Positions 45,204-55,012 are shown, numbered from the stretch's first letter. The stretch: 64,000 nt of DNA from Alphaproteobacteria bacterium (GCA_015062395.1 SUUS01000001.1:1-64000); one strand, 5' to 3'. Program-made: numbers and translations. The notes: a model not told the origin generated them from the sequence alone.

Positions 45204-45841
45204 TGAAAAAAGCATATTTTATTACTTTAGAAGGTGGAGATGGCTGTGGGAAAACAACACAAAAACAGTTGTTGTTGGATTATTTAAAAAATAAACAAAT
45301 TGATTTTATTTGTACTCGAGAACCTGGTGGTTCAGAAGCTGCAGAAGAAATCAGAAAAGTTATTTTGTCTGGAAGTAAAGATAAATGGGATTCTGTTTCT
45401 GAAACCTTGTTGTTTTTTGCAGCAAGAAGAAGTCATTTGGTCGAAACAATTTGGCCTGCTATACGGGCTGGTAAATGGGTTATATCGGACAGATTCGCAG
45501 ACTCAACTATGGCTTACCAGGGATATGGTCGAGCTGATGGATTGTTAAATCGAACAGATATTGAGTTTTTATATAATTTAGTCGCAAAAGATTTTAAACC
45601 TGATTTGACAATTATTTTAGATATGGATCCTCAAATTGCATTGGAACGTGTCAACAAGCGTGGAAATATGGACAGAATGGAAGGAATGGATTTATCCTTT
45701 CATCAGAACTTGCGTTCGGCTTTTCTTGATATTGCTCAAAAAGAACCCTCTCGATGTGTTGTAATTAATGCAAACCAAACACCTGAAAAAGTTCATGCCG
45801 ATATTGTATTTGCTATTGAGGAGCGTTTAACTCTATGTTAA
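45203..45841 (+). CDS. tmk: Thymidylate kinase
   Basis: 212 residues. P-loop LEGGDGCGKTTQ, TREPGGSEAAEEIR, and the DR motif in SDRFADSTMAYQGYGR. Makes dTDP for DNA synthesis. The order tmk-holB-tatD-MBL is common in proteobacteria. It overlaps dacA and holB, so the whole run may be one transcript. Confidence 0.96.
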   Translation: MKKAYFITLEGGDGCGKTTQKQLLLDYLKNKQIDFICTREPGGSEAAEEIRKVILSGSKDKWDSVSETLLFFAARRSHLVETIWPAIRAGKWVISDRFADSTMAYQGYGRADGLLNRTDIEFLYNLVAKDFKPDLTIILDMDPQIALERVNKRGNMDRMEGMDLSFHQNLRSAFLDIAQKEPSRCVVINANQTPEKVHADIVFAIEERLTLC

Positions 45842-46788
45842 TGCCAATAGATAAAAGTTTTGAAAAATTAAAGCAAGTTCTGGATAGTGGAAAATTAGCT
45901 GGTTCTTGGATGATTACTGGACCTTATGGTGTTGGGAAAACGACTTTATTAAAACGTTTTATTGCTTTTTTGTTGACTGGAGAAGAAAAAGAACTTGATT
46001 TTCATCCTGATTTAAAGTGGATTGAGCGAGATTTTACAGAAGATGAAAAAAAAGATATTATTCAAACATTAAATGCAGGTAGGGCATTAGAAATATCCTC
46101 TGAAGACAGAGCTAAAAAATCGGAAATTACAATTGATGATATCCGTTCAGGAATACAATTTTTGTCCTTGACTTCAGCAAATAAAAATTGGCGTGTTTTG
46201 GTAATTGATTCTGCAGATGAAATGAATGAAAATGCAGCGAATGCATTATTGAAGTCTTTGGAAGAACCACCAAAACAAACGGTGATTTTTTTAACTTCTC
46301 ATAATCTGGGGAAACTTTTACCTACTATTCGCTCTCGCTGTCGTCAAATAGCTCTTGCTCCACTTTCTGATGTCGAAATGAAACATTTCATTTTAGAAAA
46401 TTATCCCGATGTTTCTAATTTTGATGTATTTCTTTCATTTTTTAATGGAAGTATCGGAAAATGCAAAGATTTTTTTGATAATGATGGCATTGATGTTTAT
46501 CATAAAATTGCTAAATTTACGGATGATTCAATTAAGTGTTTGGGAGAGATTATCGACTTTTCAGATAAAGTTTCTAAAAATGAAAAGCTGTATAAATTGG
46601 CAAAGGATTTACTATTGTTTCATTTGCTAATTCTTTTAGAAAATATAAATTTAGATGATAGATTGCGATCGTTTTATTTAACACAATGGTCGCAAATTTC
46701 AGATTTACTAAGGGATACAGAAAATCTTAATTTAGATAAAAAAAGTTCTCTAATGCAAATATTTTTAAAATTGGGGATGAAGAAATGA
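45835..46788 (+). CDS. holB: DNA polymerase III delta-prime subunit
   Basis: 317 residues. AAA+ clamp-loader fold with Walker A GPYGVGKTTL, LVIDSADEMNENAANALLKSLEEPP, and the sensor region TIRSRCRQI. The zinc-binding cysteines of many delta-prime proteins are absent. GAGGAG lies 12 bases upstream; a second ATG at 45841 is a possible start. Overlaps tmk and tatD. Confidence 0.92.
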   Translation: MLMPIDKSFEKLKQVLDSGKLAGSWMITGPYGVGKTTLLKRFIAFLLTGEEKELDFHPDLKWIERDFTEDEKKDIIQTLNAGRALEISSEDRAKKSEITIDDIRSGIQFLSLTSANKNWRVLVIDSADEMNENAANALLKSLEEPPKQTVIFLTSHNLGKLLPTIRSRCRQIALAPLSDVEMKHFILENYPDVSNFDVFLSFFNGSIGKCKDFFDNDGIDVYHKIAKFTDDSIKCLGEIIDFSDKVSKNEKLYKLAKDLLLFHLLILLENINLDDRLRSFYLTQWSQISDLLRDTENLNLDKKSSLMQIFLKLGMKK

Positions 46789-47579
46789 TTATTGACAGCC
46801 ATTGCCATTTAACTTTTGGTGATTATGAAGACGATGTTGATTTGGTTATCGAAAAAGCCAAAAATAATGGTGTTTCGACGATTTTAAATGTTGCAACAAA
46901 TAAACAAGAGTATCCTTATATGATTGCATTATTAGAAAAGTATCCTTTTGTTTATGGTGCGTTTGGAATTCATCCAGATTCGATTAATCCTGAAAATATG
47001 ATAAAAATAGATGAATTGTTGGAGTTATTACATCATTTAAAAATCATTGGAGTAGGCGAAACAGGTCTTGATTATCATTATGAAACGATAGATAGAAAAT
47101 ACCAGCAAGAAGCTTTTATGATTCATATTGAAGCAGCCAGACAAACAAGTCTTCCATTAATCATTCATACACGAGATGCCGACGATGATATGGCAGCTAT
47201 TTTGGAGGAGGCCATGATTTATTCTCCTTTTAAGGGTATGCTTCATTGTTTTTCATCATCTGAAAAATTGGCAAAAAAGGCTTTGGATTTAGGATTTTAC
47301 TTATCCTTTTCGGGAATGATTACCTTCAAGAAAGCTGATGAAGTGCGTGAAATTGTAAAAAAAGTTCCATTAGATAGATTATTGGTAGAAACAGATGCGC
47401 CTTTTTTGGCTCCTGTTCCATTTAGGGGAAAACGCAATGAGCCTGCTTATATTAAACAAACATTCGATATGTTGGCAGACTTAAAATCTGTTTCAAAAGA
47501 TGCTCTTTCTGAAATTTTAAAAGATAATTTTTATACATTATTCGATAAAAAACTAAAAAAGGAAAAAATATGGAAGTGA
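46785..47579 (+). CDS. tatD: TatD-family metal-dependent hydrolase
   Basis: 264 residues. IDSHCHL at the N terminus, GVGETGLDYHY, IIHTRDAD, MLHCFS and ETDAPFLAP supply the metal ligands of the TIM-barrel amidohydrolase fold. Members act as DNases or as D-aminoacyl-tRNA deacylases; the role here is not resolved. Overlaps holB by 4 bp and the MBL gene by 10 bp. Confidence 0.93.
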   Translation: MIIDSHCHLTFGDYEDDVDLVIEKAKNNGVSTILNVATNKQEYPYMIALLEKYPFVYGAFGIHPDSINPENMIKIDELLELLHHLKIIGVGETGLDYHYETIDRKYQQEAFMIHIEAARQTSLPLIIHTRDADDDMAAILEEAMIYSPFKGMLHCFSSSEKLAKKALDLGFYLSFSGMITFKKADEVREIVKKVPLDRLLVETDAPFLAPVPFRGKRNEPAYIKQTFDMLADLKSVSKDALSEILKDNFYTLFDKKLKKEKIWK

Positions 47580-48355
47580 CGATATTAGGTTGTGGCCCTA
47601 GTTATGGGATACCAACAGCTCGATTTGGTTTTGGAGACTGCAATCCCAATAATCCCAAAAATTTCAGAACAAGACCAAGTATTTTAGTTTCTGATGAAGG
47701 ATGTAATATACTGATTGATACACCTCCAGAATTACGTATGCAATTATACAATTCAAATGTGCAACATGTCGATGCAGTCATTTGGACCCATATGCATGCT
47801 GACCATACTATGGGGATTGATGATGTTCGTATTTATACTCGAACCCAAGTGACTATTGGTGATGAGGTGGAACCATTACCTGTTTATATCCACGAAAAAG
47901 ATTGGAATGAATTTCAACAACGTTTTTCTTTTTATCTTCAACCTTTTAAGTATTTAAAACAGCCTGTAGCACCTTTTGACGCACATTTGATTCGAGCAGG
48001 GGAAGTTTTTAACATCAAAAACATGGAAATTTTACCGATTTTACAAAATCATACCAGTTGTCAAACATTGGGATTTAAGATTAAAAATTTCGCTTACAAT
48101 ACAGATTTAATTGATTTTATAAATTTTAATCCTGCAGATTTAAAAGGTATCGATCTTTGGATTTTAGATTGTGTGACAACCAGACCGAATGATAAACATA
48201 TTTATTTAGATAAGGCAATAGAATTATTTAATATCGTCCAACCTAAAAGAATGGTATTAACGCATTTGGGCGCTAAAATGGATTATGACACCATATCAGC
48301 CCAATTACCAAAAGGAATTGAGCTGGCATATGACGGTATGAAAATATCTGTTTAA
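47570..48355 (+). CDS. MBL-fold metallohydrolase (PhnP-like)
   Basis: 261 residues. Beta-lactamase-fold metal motif THMHADHTMGIDD, with later ligands in NHTSCQTLGFK, YNTDL and VLTHLGAKMDY. It belongs to the phosphodiesterase-like MBL group that commonly follows tatD in alphaproteobacteria. No phn genes are present, so cyclic-phosphate cleavage or another phosphodiester substrate is possible. Convergent with pepN (4-bp overlap). Confidence 0.9.
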   Translation: MEVTILGCGPSYGIPTARFGFGDCNPNNPKNFRTRPSILVSDEGCNILIDTPPELRMQLYNSNVQHVDAVIWTHMHADHTMGIDDVRIYTRTQVTIGDEVEPLPVYIHEKDWNEFQQRFSFYLQPFKYLKQPVAPFDAHLIRAGEVFNIKNMEILPILQNHTSCQTLGFKIKNFAYNTDLIDFINFNPADLKGIDLWILDCVTTRPNDKHIYLDKAIELFNIVQPKRMVLTHLGAKMDYDTISAQLPKGIELAYDGMKISV

Positions 48356-50883
48356 TCAATCAGTGCTTTTGTTATTGTTTCAGCCAAATTAACGGATAAG
48401 TTTTCCGTTTGTTGAATGCGTTTCAGTTCTTTTTTCATCAATTCTTGACGCTTTTTATCAAAGCGCTTCCAATCGCACAAAGGATGAACTATTCCTTCTG
48501 CAATTTGTGGGTTGATTGAATTTAATTGAATTACGAAATCTGCTAACAGCTGATAACCTGAACCAGATATGTCGTGAAAAGCTTTTAAGTTTCTGCCAAA
48601 AACACCAATTAACGAACGCACTTTATTGGGATTTGTAATGACAAAATCTTTTGTTTGTGATAATTTGTTAACGTTTTGAATCGTATCTTCATCTTCTACA
48701 GAAGCTTGTAATGCCAACCACTTATTAATTACCAAAGCATCATCTTTGAATGTTTTATAGAAATTTTGAAGTGCTTTTGGGGCATAAGGTAATTTATTGT
48801 GAACCAAGGCAGATAAAGCAGCCATTTTATCAGTCATGTTTGTTGCTTCATTATACTGCCTTTCTGCTAGATTTTCATAGTTAGGAAGTAAGGATAAATA
48901 AGATAAAGCTGTATTTTTCAACGCTCTCTTTCCTGCTTGTTTTGCATCTGTTGAAAAAGCTTCTTTTGTATTTAACGTATCGTAAATTTCCTTTAGGCGC
49001 TTTTCGTTTTTCAAAGCGAAGGCTAGGCGTAAGTTTTTACGAAGCTCTAAGACCTTATCGACATCAAAAACTTTCATTTTTTCGCCAATATATGTGCTTG
49101 CTGGGAAAATAATGGCTCTAGCTGTAAAGGCTGGATCTTTCGTCGCAACATCTAAATAAGATGAAAAAGCCTCAACTAAATGGGATAATTTAGAAACTTC
49201 TTTTCCTTCTAAAGATTTTAAAATTTCTTGTAAAGCATATTCCTGACCAACCTCATAGCGATTAAATAAATCCGTATCTTTTTTCATTAAAATTAGAGTG
49301 TCTTTTTCTGAATAAGACATTTTAATTGTAATTGGCGCTGTAAAGTTTCGATTGATTGAAAGGACAGGGCGTTCTTTTATGTTTTTAAATATAAATTCTT
49401 CTTCTTTTTGCTTTAGTATTAGAGTTTTAGAAATTAGCTCTTTTCCTTTTTCATCCATTAATCCGATTTCTAAAGGTATCATAAAAAGAGCCTTTTTATT
49501 TTTCAAGTTTTGCTTTAATTTTATTAAATAAGTATTTGTTTTTTTTATGTATTTTGTTTTAACTGTGACACTTGGACGTCCTGCAACGCTGTACCAATTC
49601 ATAAAAGGTTTAAGATCTACTTTATTGGCATCTTCAACGCATTTTACAAAATCATCGATAGTGACTGCTTGACCGTCATGTCTTGAAAAATATAGGTTGG
49701 TAGCTTTTCTGAACCCTTTTTTACCAACTATTTTTTCTTGCATACGAATCAATTCTGCACCTTTATCATATACCGTTGTTGTATAAAAATTTTCAATGGT
49801 TGCAAAACTGTCTGGGCGAACAGGGTGTTTTAAAGGACCATCATCAGATGGAAATTGATGCAACTTTAAAGTTGCAACATCATCAATGCGTTTTACGGCT
49901 CTTGAACGCATATCTGAACTAAATTCTTGATCTCTATAAACCGTAAAACCTTCTTTTAACGAAAGGTTGAACCAATCGCGCGCAGTGACTCTATCGCCAC
50001 TCCAGTTATGAAAATATTCATGAGCTACAACCCCTTCAACAAATTCATATGTCGTATCAGTTGCTGTTTTTTCATCTGCAAGTAAACAAGAATCGTTAAA
50101 TATATTTAAACTTTTATTTTCCATTGCTCCAGCATTAAAATCGGGGACTGCAACAATGTTAAATAAGTTTAAATCATATTCTCTTCCGAATACTTCTTCA
50201 TCCCAGCGCATAGCTCGTTTCAAACTCTCCATAGCATAGTAAAGTCTGTTTTCTTTTCCTTTTTGACAGTAGATTTTTAAATCTACATTTTGTCCAGAAC
50301 ATGTTGTAAATGAATCTTCTATATGCCCCAAATCGCCTGCGACTAACGCAAAAAGATACGATGGTTTAGGGTATGGATCATGCCAAACAACAGTGTTTCC
50401 ATCATCTTTTATTTTATTCCCATTGGATAAAAGAACTGGGTATTTTTTTCTGTCTGCATGTATTGTAACTGTATAAGTGCTTAAAACATCTGGATGATCC
50501 ATGAAATAAGTGATGGCTCTGAAACCTTCAGGTTCGCACTGCGTTGTAAAGATGCCTCCTGAAAGATAAAGACCACTTAAATAAGTATTTGCTTTAGGAT
50601 TGATTTGAGTTTCAATATCTAATTCAAAATTTTTAGGTAATTTATTTAACGTTAAATCTGTTGCTGTTAATTTAAATTCGTTTTCATTCAATTTTTGACC
50701 ATTTAAGGCAATAGACAATAATTTTAAACGAGTTCCATTTAAAATGAGAGGTTCTTTTTTTAATTGTTCAATAACCAAATGGCTTTTAACAATTGTTTTT
50801 TCTTCGTCTAAATCAAATTCTAATTGAGTCGTTAAAATTTTATAAGCTGGCGCTTTATAGTTTTTTCGATAAGTAAGTTTCAT
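48352..50883 (-). CDS. pepN: Aminopeptidase N
   Basis: 843 residues, family M1 zinc aminopeptidase. GAMENKSLNIF for substrate N-terminus binding, the zinc motif HEYFHNW with a second ligand in SLKEGFTVYRDQEF, and a long C-terminal helical half. Cytosolic peptide turnover. It follows the Sel1-repeat gene on the same strand, with a 9-bp gap. Confidence 0.95.
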   Translation of the reverse strand: MKLTYRKNYKAPAYKILTTQLEFDLDEEKTIVKSHLVIEQLKKEPLILNGTRLKLLSIALNGQKLNENEFKLTATDLTLNKLPKNFELDIETQINPKANTYLSGLYLSGGIFTTQCEPEGFRAITYFMDHPDVLSTYTVTIHADRKKYPVLLSNGNKIKDDGNTVVWHDPYPKPSYLFALVAGDLGHIEDSFTTCSGQNVDLKIYCQKGKENRLYYAMESLKRAMRWDEEVFGREYDLNLFNIVAVPDFNAGAMENKSLNIFNDSCLLADEKTATDTTYEFVEGVVAHEYFHNWSGDRVTARDWFNLSLKEGFTVYRDQEFSSDMRSRAVKRIDDVATLKLHQFPSDDGPLKHPVRPDSFATIENFYTTTVYDKGAELIRMQEKIVGKKGFRKATNLYFSRHDGQAVTIDDFVKCVEDANKVDLKPFMNWYSVAGRPSVTVKTKYIKKTNTYLIKLKQNLKNKKALFMIPLEIGLMDEKGKELISKTLILKQKEEEFIFKNIKERPVLSINRNFTAPITIKMSYSEKDTLILMKKDTDLFNRYEVGQEYALQEILKSLEGKEVSKLSHLVEAFSSYLDVATKDPAFTARAIIFPASTYIGEKMKVFDVDKVLELRKNLRLAFALKNEKRLKEIYDTLNTKEAFSTDAKQAGKRALKNTALSYLSLLPNYENLAERQYNEATNMTDKMAALSALVHNKLPYAPKALQNFYKTFKDDALVINKWLALQASVEDEDTIQNVNKLSQTKDFVITNPNKVRSLIGVFGRNLKAFHDISGSGYQLLADFVIQLNSINPQIAEGIVHPLCDWKRFDKKRQELMKKELKRIQQTENLSVNLAETITKALID

Positions 50884-50892
50884 TTTTAATTC

Positions 50893-51582
50893 CTATTGTT
50901 TCGATGATGTTTCTTGATTTTTTAATGTTTTTAATTGTTCTTTCCAATAGTTAGCTCTTTTCTTATTTGCAGGGATTTCAGTTCCCCCTGAATAAATTGA
51001 AATCAGGCTTGTTATCGAGTTTAAATGACCTTGTGCTGCAGCAATTTCATAATAATTTAGCGCGAGATAGGGTTCTGGTTTTCCTGAATAACCACGTTCC
51101 AACCAAACAGCAGTAGCATATTGAGCATTTATATCTCCTTGAGCTGCAGCTAATAATCCCCAATTTAAGGCTTTTTGTTTGTCGTGGATAACGCCTTCGC
51201 CTCTGTCATAAAGTAGGGCAAGAGTGTATTGTGCATCGCTCATTCCTAAACTGGCTGCACGTTCAAAATAAACAGCTGCTTCTTTTGGATTCGCTTTGTG
51301 ATTTTCATTCTGTCCTTCTAATTCCATAGAACCCAAAATAAAGAACGCTTTAGCATTTTGAGCTTGAGCTGCTTTTAGTAAATGTGTTTTTGCTTTTGGA
51401 TATTTATTTTCATATAAAGCAATTAAACCTTCTTGCATGTGTTGATTCGGAGACATTCGTGCAACTTTATAAAGTGGCATAAAAACAACAAAAGAAAGTA
51501 AGAATAAAAACGCCCCAATCCATAGTAAAGAACGAACTGGTGCAGCTTTTTTATTTATTTTTTTTGTATTTTTTTTTAACAT
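50893..51582 (-). CDS. Membrane-anchored Sel1-repeat protein
   Basis: 229 residues. One N-terminal transmembrane helix (about 16-40, inside-positive start KKNTKKINKKAAP), then a tetratricopeptide-like region and at least four Sel1 repeats (AQNAKAFFILGSMELEGQ, AASLGMSDAQYTLALLYDRG, AAAQGDINAQYATAVWLERG, AAAQGHLNSITSLISIYSGG). Probably a periplasmic scaffold for protein contacts. Same strand as pepN. Confidence 0.88.
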   Translation of the reverse strand: MLKKNTKKINKKAAPVRSLLWIGAFLFLLSFVVFMPLYKVARMSPNQHMQEGLIALYENKYPKAKTHLLKAAQAQNAKAFFILGSMELEGQNENHKANPKEAAVYFERAASLGMSDAQYTLALLYDRGEGVIHDKQKALNWGLLAAAQGDINAQYATAVWLERGYSGKPEPYLALNYYEIAAAQGHLNSITSLISIYSGGTEIPANKKRANYWKEQLKTLKNQETSSKQ

Positions 51583-51670
51583 TTTGCTCTCCTTTTTGAA
51601 AAAAAACTTGTATATTGCCTTTAATATAGGATATATTTACTATAACATCAACAAAAAAAGAAGGTTTTTT

Positions 51671-52951
51671 ATGTCTAACACATTTTCTTTTCAAAATTAT
51701 CTCTGGGACAATGAAAACGGTGAATTGTCTTTAAATTATTTATGTTCAGATTATAACTTTACTGAAAAAATTATCTTTCCAAATGCACCGTTTGTTTTAT
51801 CTAAAGATAAAGAAGACGTTTTGGATGAACTTTTCTTTTTACTCCACATTGCTGCTGGGGTCAGCTATTATAAGGCGTTTAAAAATCCTGCTATTCAGAT
51901 AAAATCTGGTATATTGTCTGCAAAGCAAGCTGATTTTTTTAATAAATTCTATTACTATGGTTTAGCTCAATATGCTTCAGAAAATAAATTAAAGTTGCAT
52001 TTCAAGTTTCCTTTTCAAAATAAGGAGAATAAAACATTTGATATTTCTTTGTCCGATGATGCATTTGTTCCTGTCGGAGGAGGAAAAGACAGTTGTTTAA
52101 CAATACAGCGTCTGACTGAAAAAGGGATGAATCCTACTTTATTTTCGGTAAATACGGCAAGACCGATTGCAGATTGTAAACGGGTTGCAGGCTTTTCTGA
52201 AATTACAATCAAAAGAATTATAAGTCCTGAACTGATTGCAAATAACGATAAATTTTTAAATGGTCATGTTCCTATTTCTGGGATTATTGCTTTTATAAGT
52301 GCGATTGCGTGTGTTTTGTATGATAAACGTTATGTTGTCATGAGTTGCGAAGGTTCTGCAGATGAAAATAATTTTGACGATGTTAATCATCAATGGAGCA
52401 AGTCTTCAGCCTTTGAAGTGCTTTATGCCGATTTGATGAAAGATATTATTCCTCAATATCGTTATTTTTCTTTACTTCGCCCCATGACTGAAATGCAGAT
52501 AGCTTCTGAATTTGCTAAAAAATGCCAAAATTACTTTGACGTGTTTACAAGTTGTAATCATGCATTTCATTTAAATCATGAAAAACGTTTGGATCGTTGG
52601 TGTGGTGTTTGCGATAAGTGTCGATTTGTTTTTTTGATTTTAGCACCTTTTATGCAAAAAGAACTCCTGATAAAAATCATCGGTACAAACCCATTAGATG
52701 ATGAAAAACAAGAGCAGGGGTATTTACAATTACTAGGTCTAGGTGAAAATAAGCCATTTGAATGTGTTGGTACTTATGATGAATGTAGGTTGGCTTTTCT
52801 AATGTTGGCAGAAAAAAATGAGTGGAAAAATGATTGCTTAATAAAAAAGCTTTCGCTGCTATTGAACAAAATATCAAAAAAGCAACTGGACGAAAAGGTA
52901 TGGGCAAAGGGAAATTCAAACTTAATTCCACAGGAGTTTAGAAATGTTTAA
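51671..52951 (+). CDS. murL: MurL-type UDP-MurNAc-L-Ala-L-Glu epimerase
   Basis: 426 residues from the ATG at 51671 (AAGAAGG upstream). ATP-dependent epimerase that turns the L-Glu of UDP-MurNAc-L-Ala-L-Glu into D-Glu. Seen: the PP-loop-like FVPVGGGKDSCLTIQRL (near residue 130), SCEGSADENNFDDVNHQWSKS (near 230), and a cysteine cluster WCGVCDKCRFVF. I recognise this as MurL from memory of the Xanthomonas pair. The following gene is its partner ligase and overlaps the stop by 8 bp, which strongly supports the call. Confidence 0.85.
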   Translation: MSNTFSFQNYLWDNENGELSLNYLCSDYNFTEKIIFPNAPFVLSKDKEDVLDELFFLLHIAAGVSYYKAFKNPAIQIKSGILSAKQADFFNKFYYYGLAQYASENKLKLHFKFPFQNKENKTFDISLSDDAFVPVGGGKDSCLTIQRLTEKGMNPTLFSVNTARPIADCKRVAGFSEITIKRIISPELIANNDKFLNGHVPISGIIAFISAIACVLYDKRYVVMSCEGSADENNFDDVNHQWSKSSAFEVLYADLMKDIIPQYRYFSLLRPMTEMQIASEFAKKCQNYFDVFTSCNHAFHLNHEKRLDRWCGVCDKCRFVFLILAPFMQKELLIKIIGTNPLDDEKQEQGYLQLLGLGENKPFECVGTYDECRLAFLMLAEKNEWKNDCLIKKLSLLLNKISKKQLDEKVWAKGNSNLIPQEFRNV

Positions 52952-54191
52952 AGATAAAAAAATAGCCATTTGGGGAAAAGGAAAAGAGGGTGAATCTTTG
53001 TTAAAGTATTGCATTAATAATGAAATGCAATATACTGTTTTTGAAGGAGAAAATATAGATTTAACAGGTTTCGATGTTTTGTTTAAAAGTCCTGGAGTTA
53101 GTCTTTATAACGATAGCTTAAAAAAGTCTTTATCTGATGGAATAGAGCTGTGGTCTGGAACGAATATCTTTATGTCACAAAAAAATCCATCTATGAAAAC
53201 AATCGCAATAACAGGAACAAAAGGAAAAAGTACAACTTCATCCTTGTTGGCGCATATTTTAAAGAAAAAAGGATTTAATGTTGGTTTCGGTGGAAATATA
53301 GGCAAACCTTTGGTTGATTTTGTAGGTCAAACCTTTGATTTTTTTGTTGCAGAACTCTCTAGTTATCAGAGTGCAGATTTAAAATATCCTTTTGATGTTT
53401 CTGTGATAACTAATCTGTACCCAGAACACATTGATTGGCATAAAACACACAGTCGTTATTATGAGGATAAATTAAACTTAATTCGTATCAGAAAAGCAGG
53501 GCAAAAGGCTATTTTAAACAAAAAAAATACAGAAACATTAAACAGAACAAAAAATGAAAAGGATGTAATTTATTTCAATGATGAAAGCCATATACATTTA
53601 TCGGATGGTTATATTATGGATGGCGATAACGCATTATTAAATACTTCGCACATCACTAATTTAAAAGGAGTTCATAATTTAGAAAATATCTGCGCTGTTT
53701 TGACTGTTTTAAAAGAATTAAAGATAGATTTGAAAAATATAGAACAAGAAATTGCTTCTTTCGAAGCTTTGCCACATCGTTTGCAAACGGTTGCTTCTGT
53801 TGGTGGAGTTATGTATGTTGATGACAGCATTTCGACAACACCAGAAACAAGTTTGGCGGCTTTAAAAGCTTTCAGCGATGCAAATCACATTTATCTGTTA
53901 GTTGGAGGCTATGACCGAAAACAGGATTACAGTGTTTTATTAGATTATGTTCGAAAAAATGCAGAAAAGATTACATTGATTGCGTTGCCTTTGACTGGAA
54001 GTCGAATAGTTCAACAAGCAATAGGATTAAAGTGTATCGAAGTTGAAAGTGTTTCAGAGGCTGTTCTAAAAACCAAAACTCTGTCAAAAAGTGGTGATGT
54101 TGTTTTATTATCGCCAGGTGCGCCAAGTTATCATGCTTATAAAAATTTTGAAGAACGTGGTAATGATTTTAAAAACGCAATTACAGTTTAA
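52944..54191 (+). CDS. murD2: UDP-MurNAc-L-alanine--L-glutamate ligase (MurD2)
   Basis: 415 residues, Mur-ligase fold. ATP site ITGTKGKSTTSSLLAHIL, ELSSYQSADL, DWHKTHSRYYEDKL (the His and carbamylated-Lys region), and a C-terminal DDSISTTPETSLAALKAF. Similar to MurD, but encoded with MurL. In that pathway it adds L-Glu rather than D-Glu to UDP-MurNAc-L-Ala. If right, the organism can make D-Glu-containing peptidoglycan without relying on a free D-Glu pool. Confidence 0.85.
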   Translation: MFKDKKIAIWGKGKEGESLLKYCINNEMQYTVFEGENIDLTGFDVLFKSPGVSLYNDSLKKSLSDGIELWSGTNIFMSQKNPSMKTIAITGTKGKSTTSSLLAHILKKKGFNVGFGGNIGKPLVDFVGQTFDFFVAELSSYQSADLKYPFDVSVITNLYPEHIDWHKTHSRYYEDKLNLIRIRKAGQKAILNKKNTETLNRTKNEKDVIYFNDESHIHLSDGYIMDGDNALLNTSHITNLKGVHNLENICAVLTVLKELKIDLKNIEQEIASFEALPHRLQTVASVGGVMYVDDSISTTPETSLAALKAFSDANHIYLLVGGYDRKQDYSVLLDYVRKNAEKITLIALPLTGSRIVQQAIGLKCIEVESVSEAVLKTKTLSKSGDVVLLSPGAPSYHAYKNFEERGNDFKNAITV

Positions 54192-54575
54192 AACAATTTA
54201 ATTCTTTTTAATTATGTTGACGATAACTTTTTGAAAGTAATTAGTTTTTGTCTTTTGCCCTTTTCTTTTATCCTTTCACTATACATAATATAAATTATGC
54301 GACAATTATATATATCATTTCCCTAGCCGTTTGAATAATAATTTCTTTATTTTTCAATAACTTATTTCTAGCTATGTTGTGCCTGTGGATAAAATTTGTG
54401 GATAACTTTTTGTTTTATTCATTTTAGCGAAGATAAAACGCCATGCAGCGATATTAATCTGTTCGAACTTCGTTTGTCTGGTTCAAAGATTTTAAGTTTG
54501 TTGGATTGTCTTATAAAAGCTCCTACTAGCAATTTTAGTGTCTATCTATAAAAAAAAGAGCTTTAAAGCTCTTTT
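54192..54575. other. Non-coding stretch with two perfect DnaA boxes
   Basis: 384 bp without a gene. TGTGGATAA occurs at 54384-54392 and again at 54397-54405, same orientation, 4 bp apart; both match the DnaA-box consensus. The surroundings are very AT-rich. TTAA-6-TTAA occurs near 54209-54222. Nothing else recognisable apart from the terminator at the right end. Confidence 0.6.
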
Positions 54576-54577
54576 TT
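54552..54577. terminator. Bidirectional terminator
   Basis: Perfect palindrome AAAAAAGAGCTTT/AAAGCTCTTTTTT, just past the stop of the 98-residue minus-strand gene. Confidence 0.85.
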
Positions 54578-54872
54578 AATTTTTCTGATGTGACAAATCT
54601 AGAGGTGTCGAATTATTTGAATTATGTGAGGCTATTTTTCTTATTCCTTGAATTTCTTCTGTTAATTGAGAATATATTTCTTTTTTATTTTTGCCCTTTA
54701 AGTGTAAAGGTATATAACCTCTGCTTACTAAAAAATCAACAATTCTATGTTTCCCCTCTTCTGTTTGGGTGTTTGAAAATTCTATAACGCCTTTTTTCCA
54801 AAAGCGAGAAATAACTTCTTGCATTTTTTTATCAGCTTCTTCGCAAGTATTTGCTATAATATGAAATTCCAT
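54576..54872 (-). CDS. Small hypothetical protein
   Basis: 98 residues, no signal peptide. Alternating strand and helix (MEFHIIANTCEEADKKMQEV, then VDFLVSRGYIPLHLKGKNKK), charged, with a polar tail. AAAGGAAAG precedes the ATG. No family recognised. It lies directly downstream of a terminated micro-ORF transcript, so its expression may depend on read-through of that terminator. Confidence 0.6.
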   Translation of the reverse strand: MEFHIIANTCEEADKKMQEVISRFWKKGVIEFSNTQTEEGKHRIVDFLVSRGYIPLHLKGKNKKEIYSQLTEEIQGIRKIASHNSNNSTPLDLSHQKN

Positions 54873-54889
54873 TTTTTCTTTCCTTTGTT

Positions 54890-54918
54890 AAAAAAAAACA
54901 CCTTCCCGAAGGAAAGTG
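54890..54918 (-). terminator. Terminator with UUCG tetraloop after the micro-ORF
   Basis: Minus strand: CACTTTCC-TTCG-GGAAGGTG followed by nine T. Eight pairs including two G-U on this strand, while the plus-strand reading has two A-C mismatches, so the minus orientation is favoured. Confidence 0.85.
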
Positions 54919-54948
54919 CAAACAAAAAAACGCAAAACCTCCGAGCCT

Positions 54949-55005
54949 TTATATGGGGTTCGGCAATAGCAATAAAGCAACAATGTTTAAAACGTTTTTC
55001 ATCAT
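54949..55005 (-). CDS. Micro-ORF: hydrophobic 18-residue peptide
   Basis: Reads MMKNVLNIVALLLLPNPI then stop. The two tandem ATGs begin one base after the predicted start of transcription (about 55006), so the mRNA would be essentially leaderless. The transcript ends about 60 nt later at a strong terminator, giving an RNA of about 117 nt. The Leu/Val-rich peptide could be an attenuation leader for the 98-residue gene downstream. It also resembles the Ibs-type hydrophobic toxins in size and opening (MMK-x-V), from memory. Neither role is proven. Confidence 0.5.
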   Translation of the reverse strand: MMKNVLNIVALLLLPNPI

Positions 55006-55012
55006 AGGTAAA

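Noticed and set aside
53105-53305. Minus-strand frame inside murD2
   Set aside because: A shadow of the plus-strand Mur ligase with no start signal; like many other antisense frames here it follows codon bias of the real gene.
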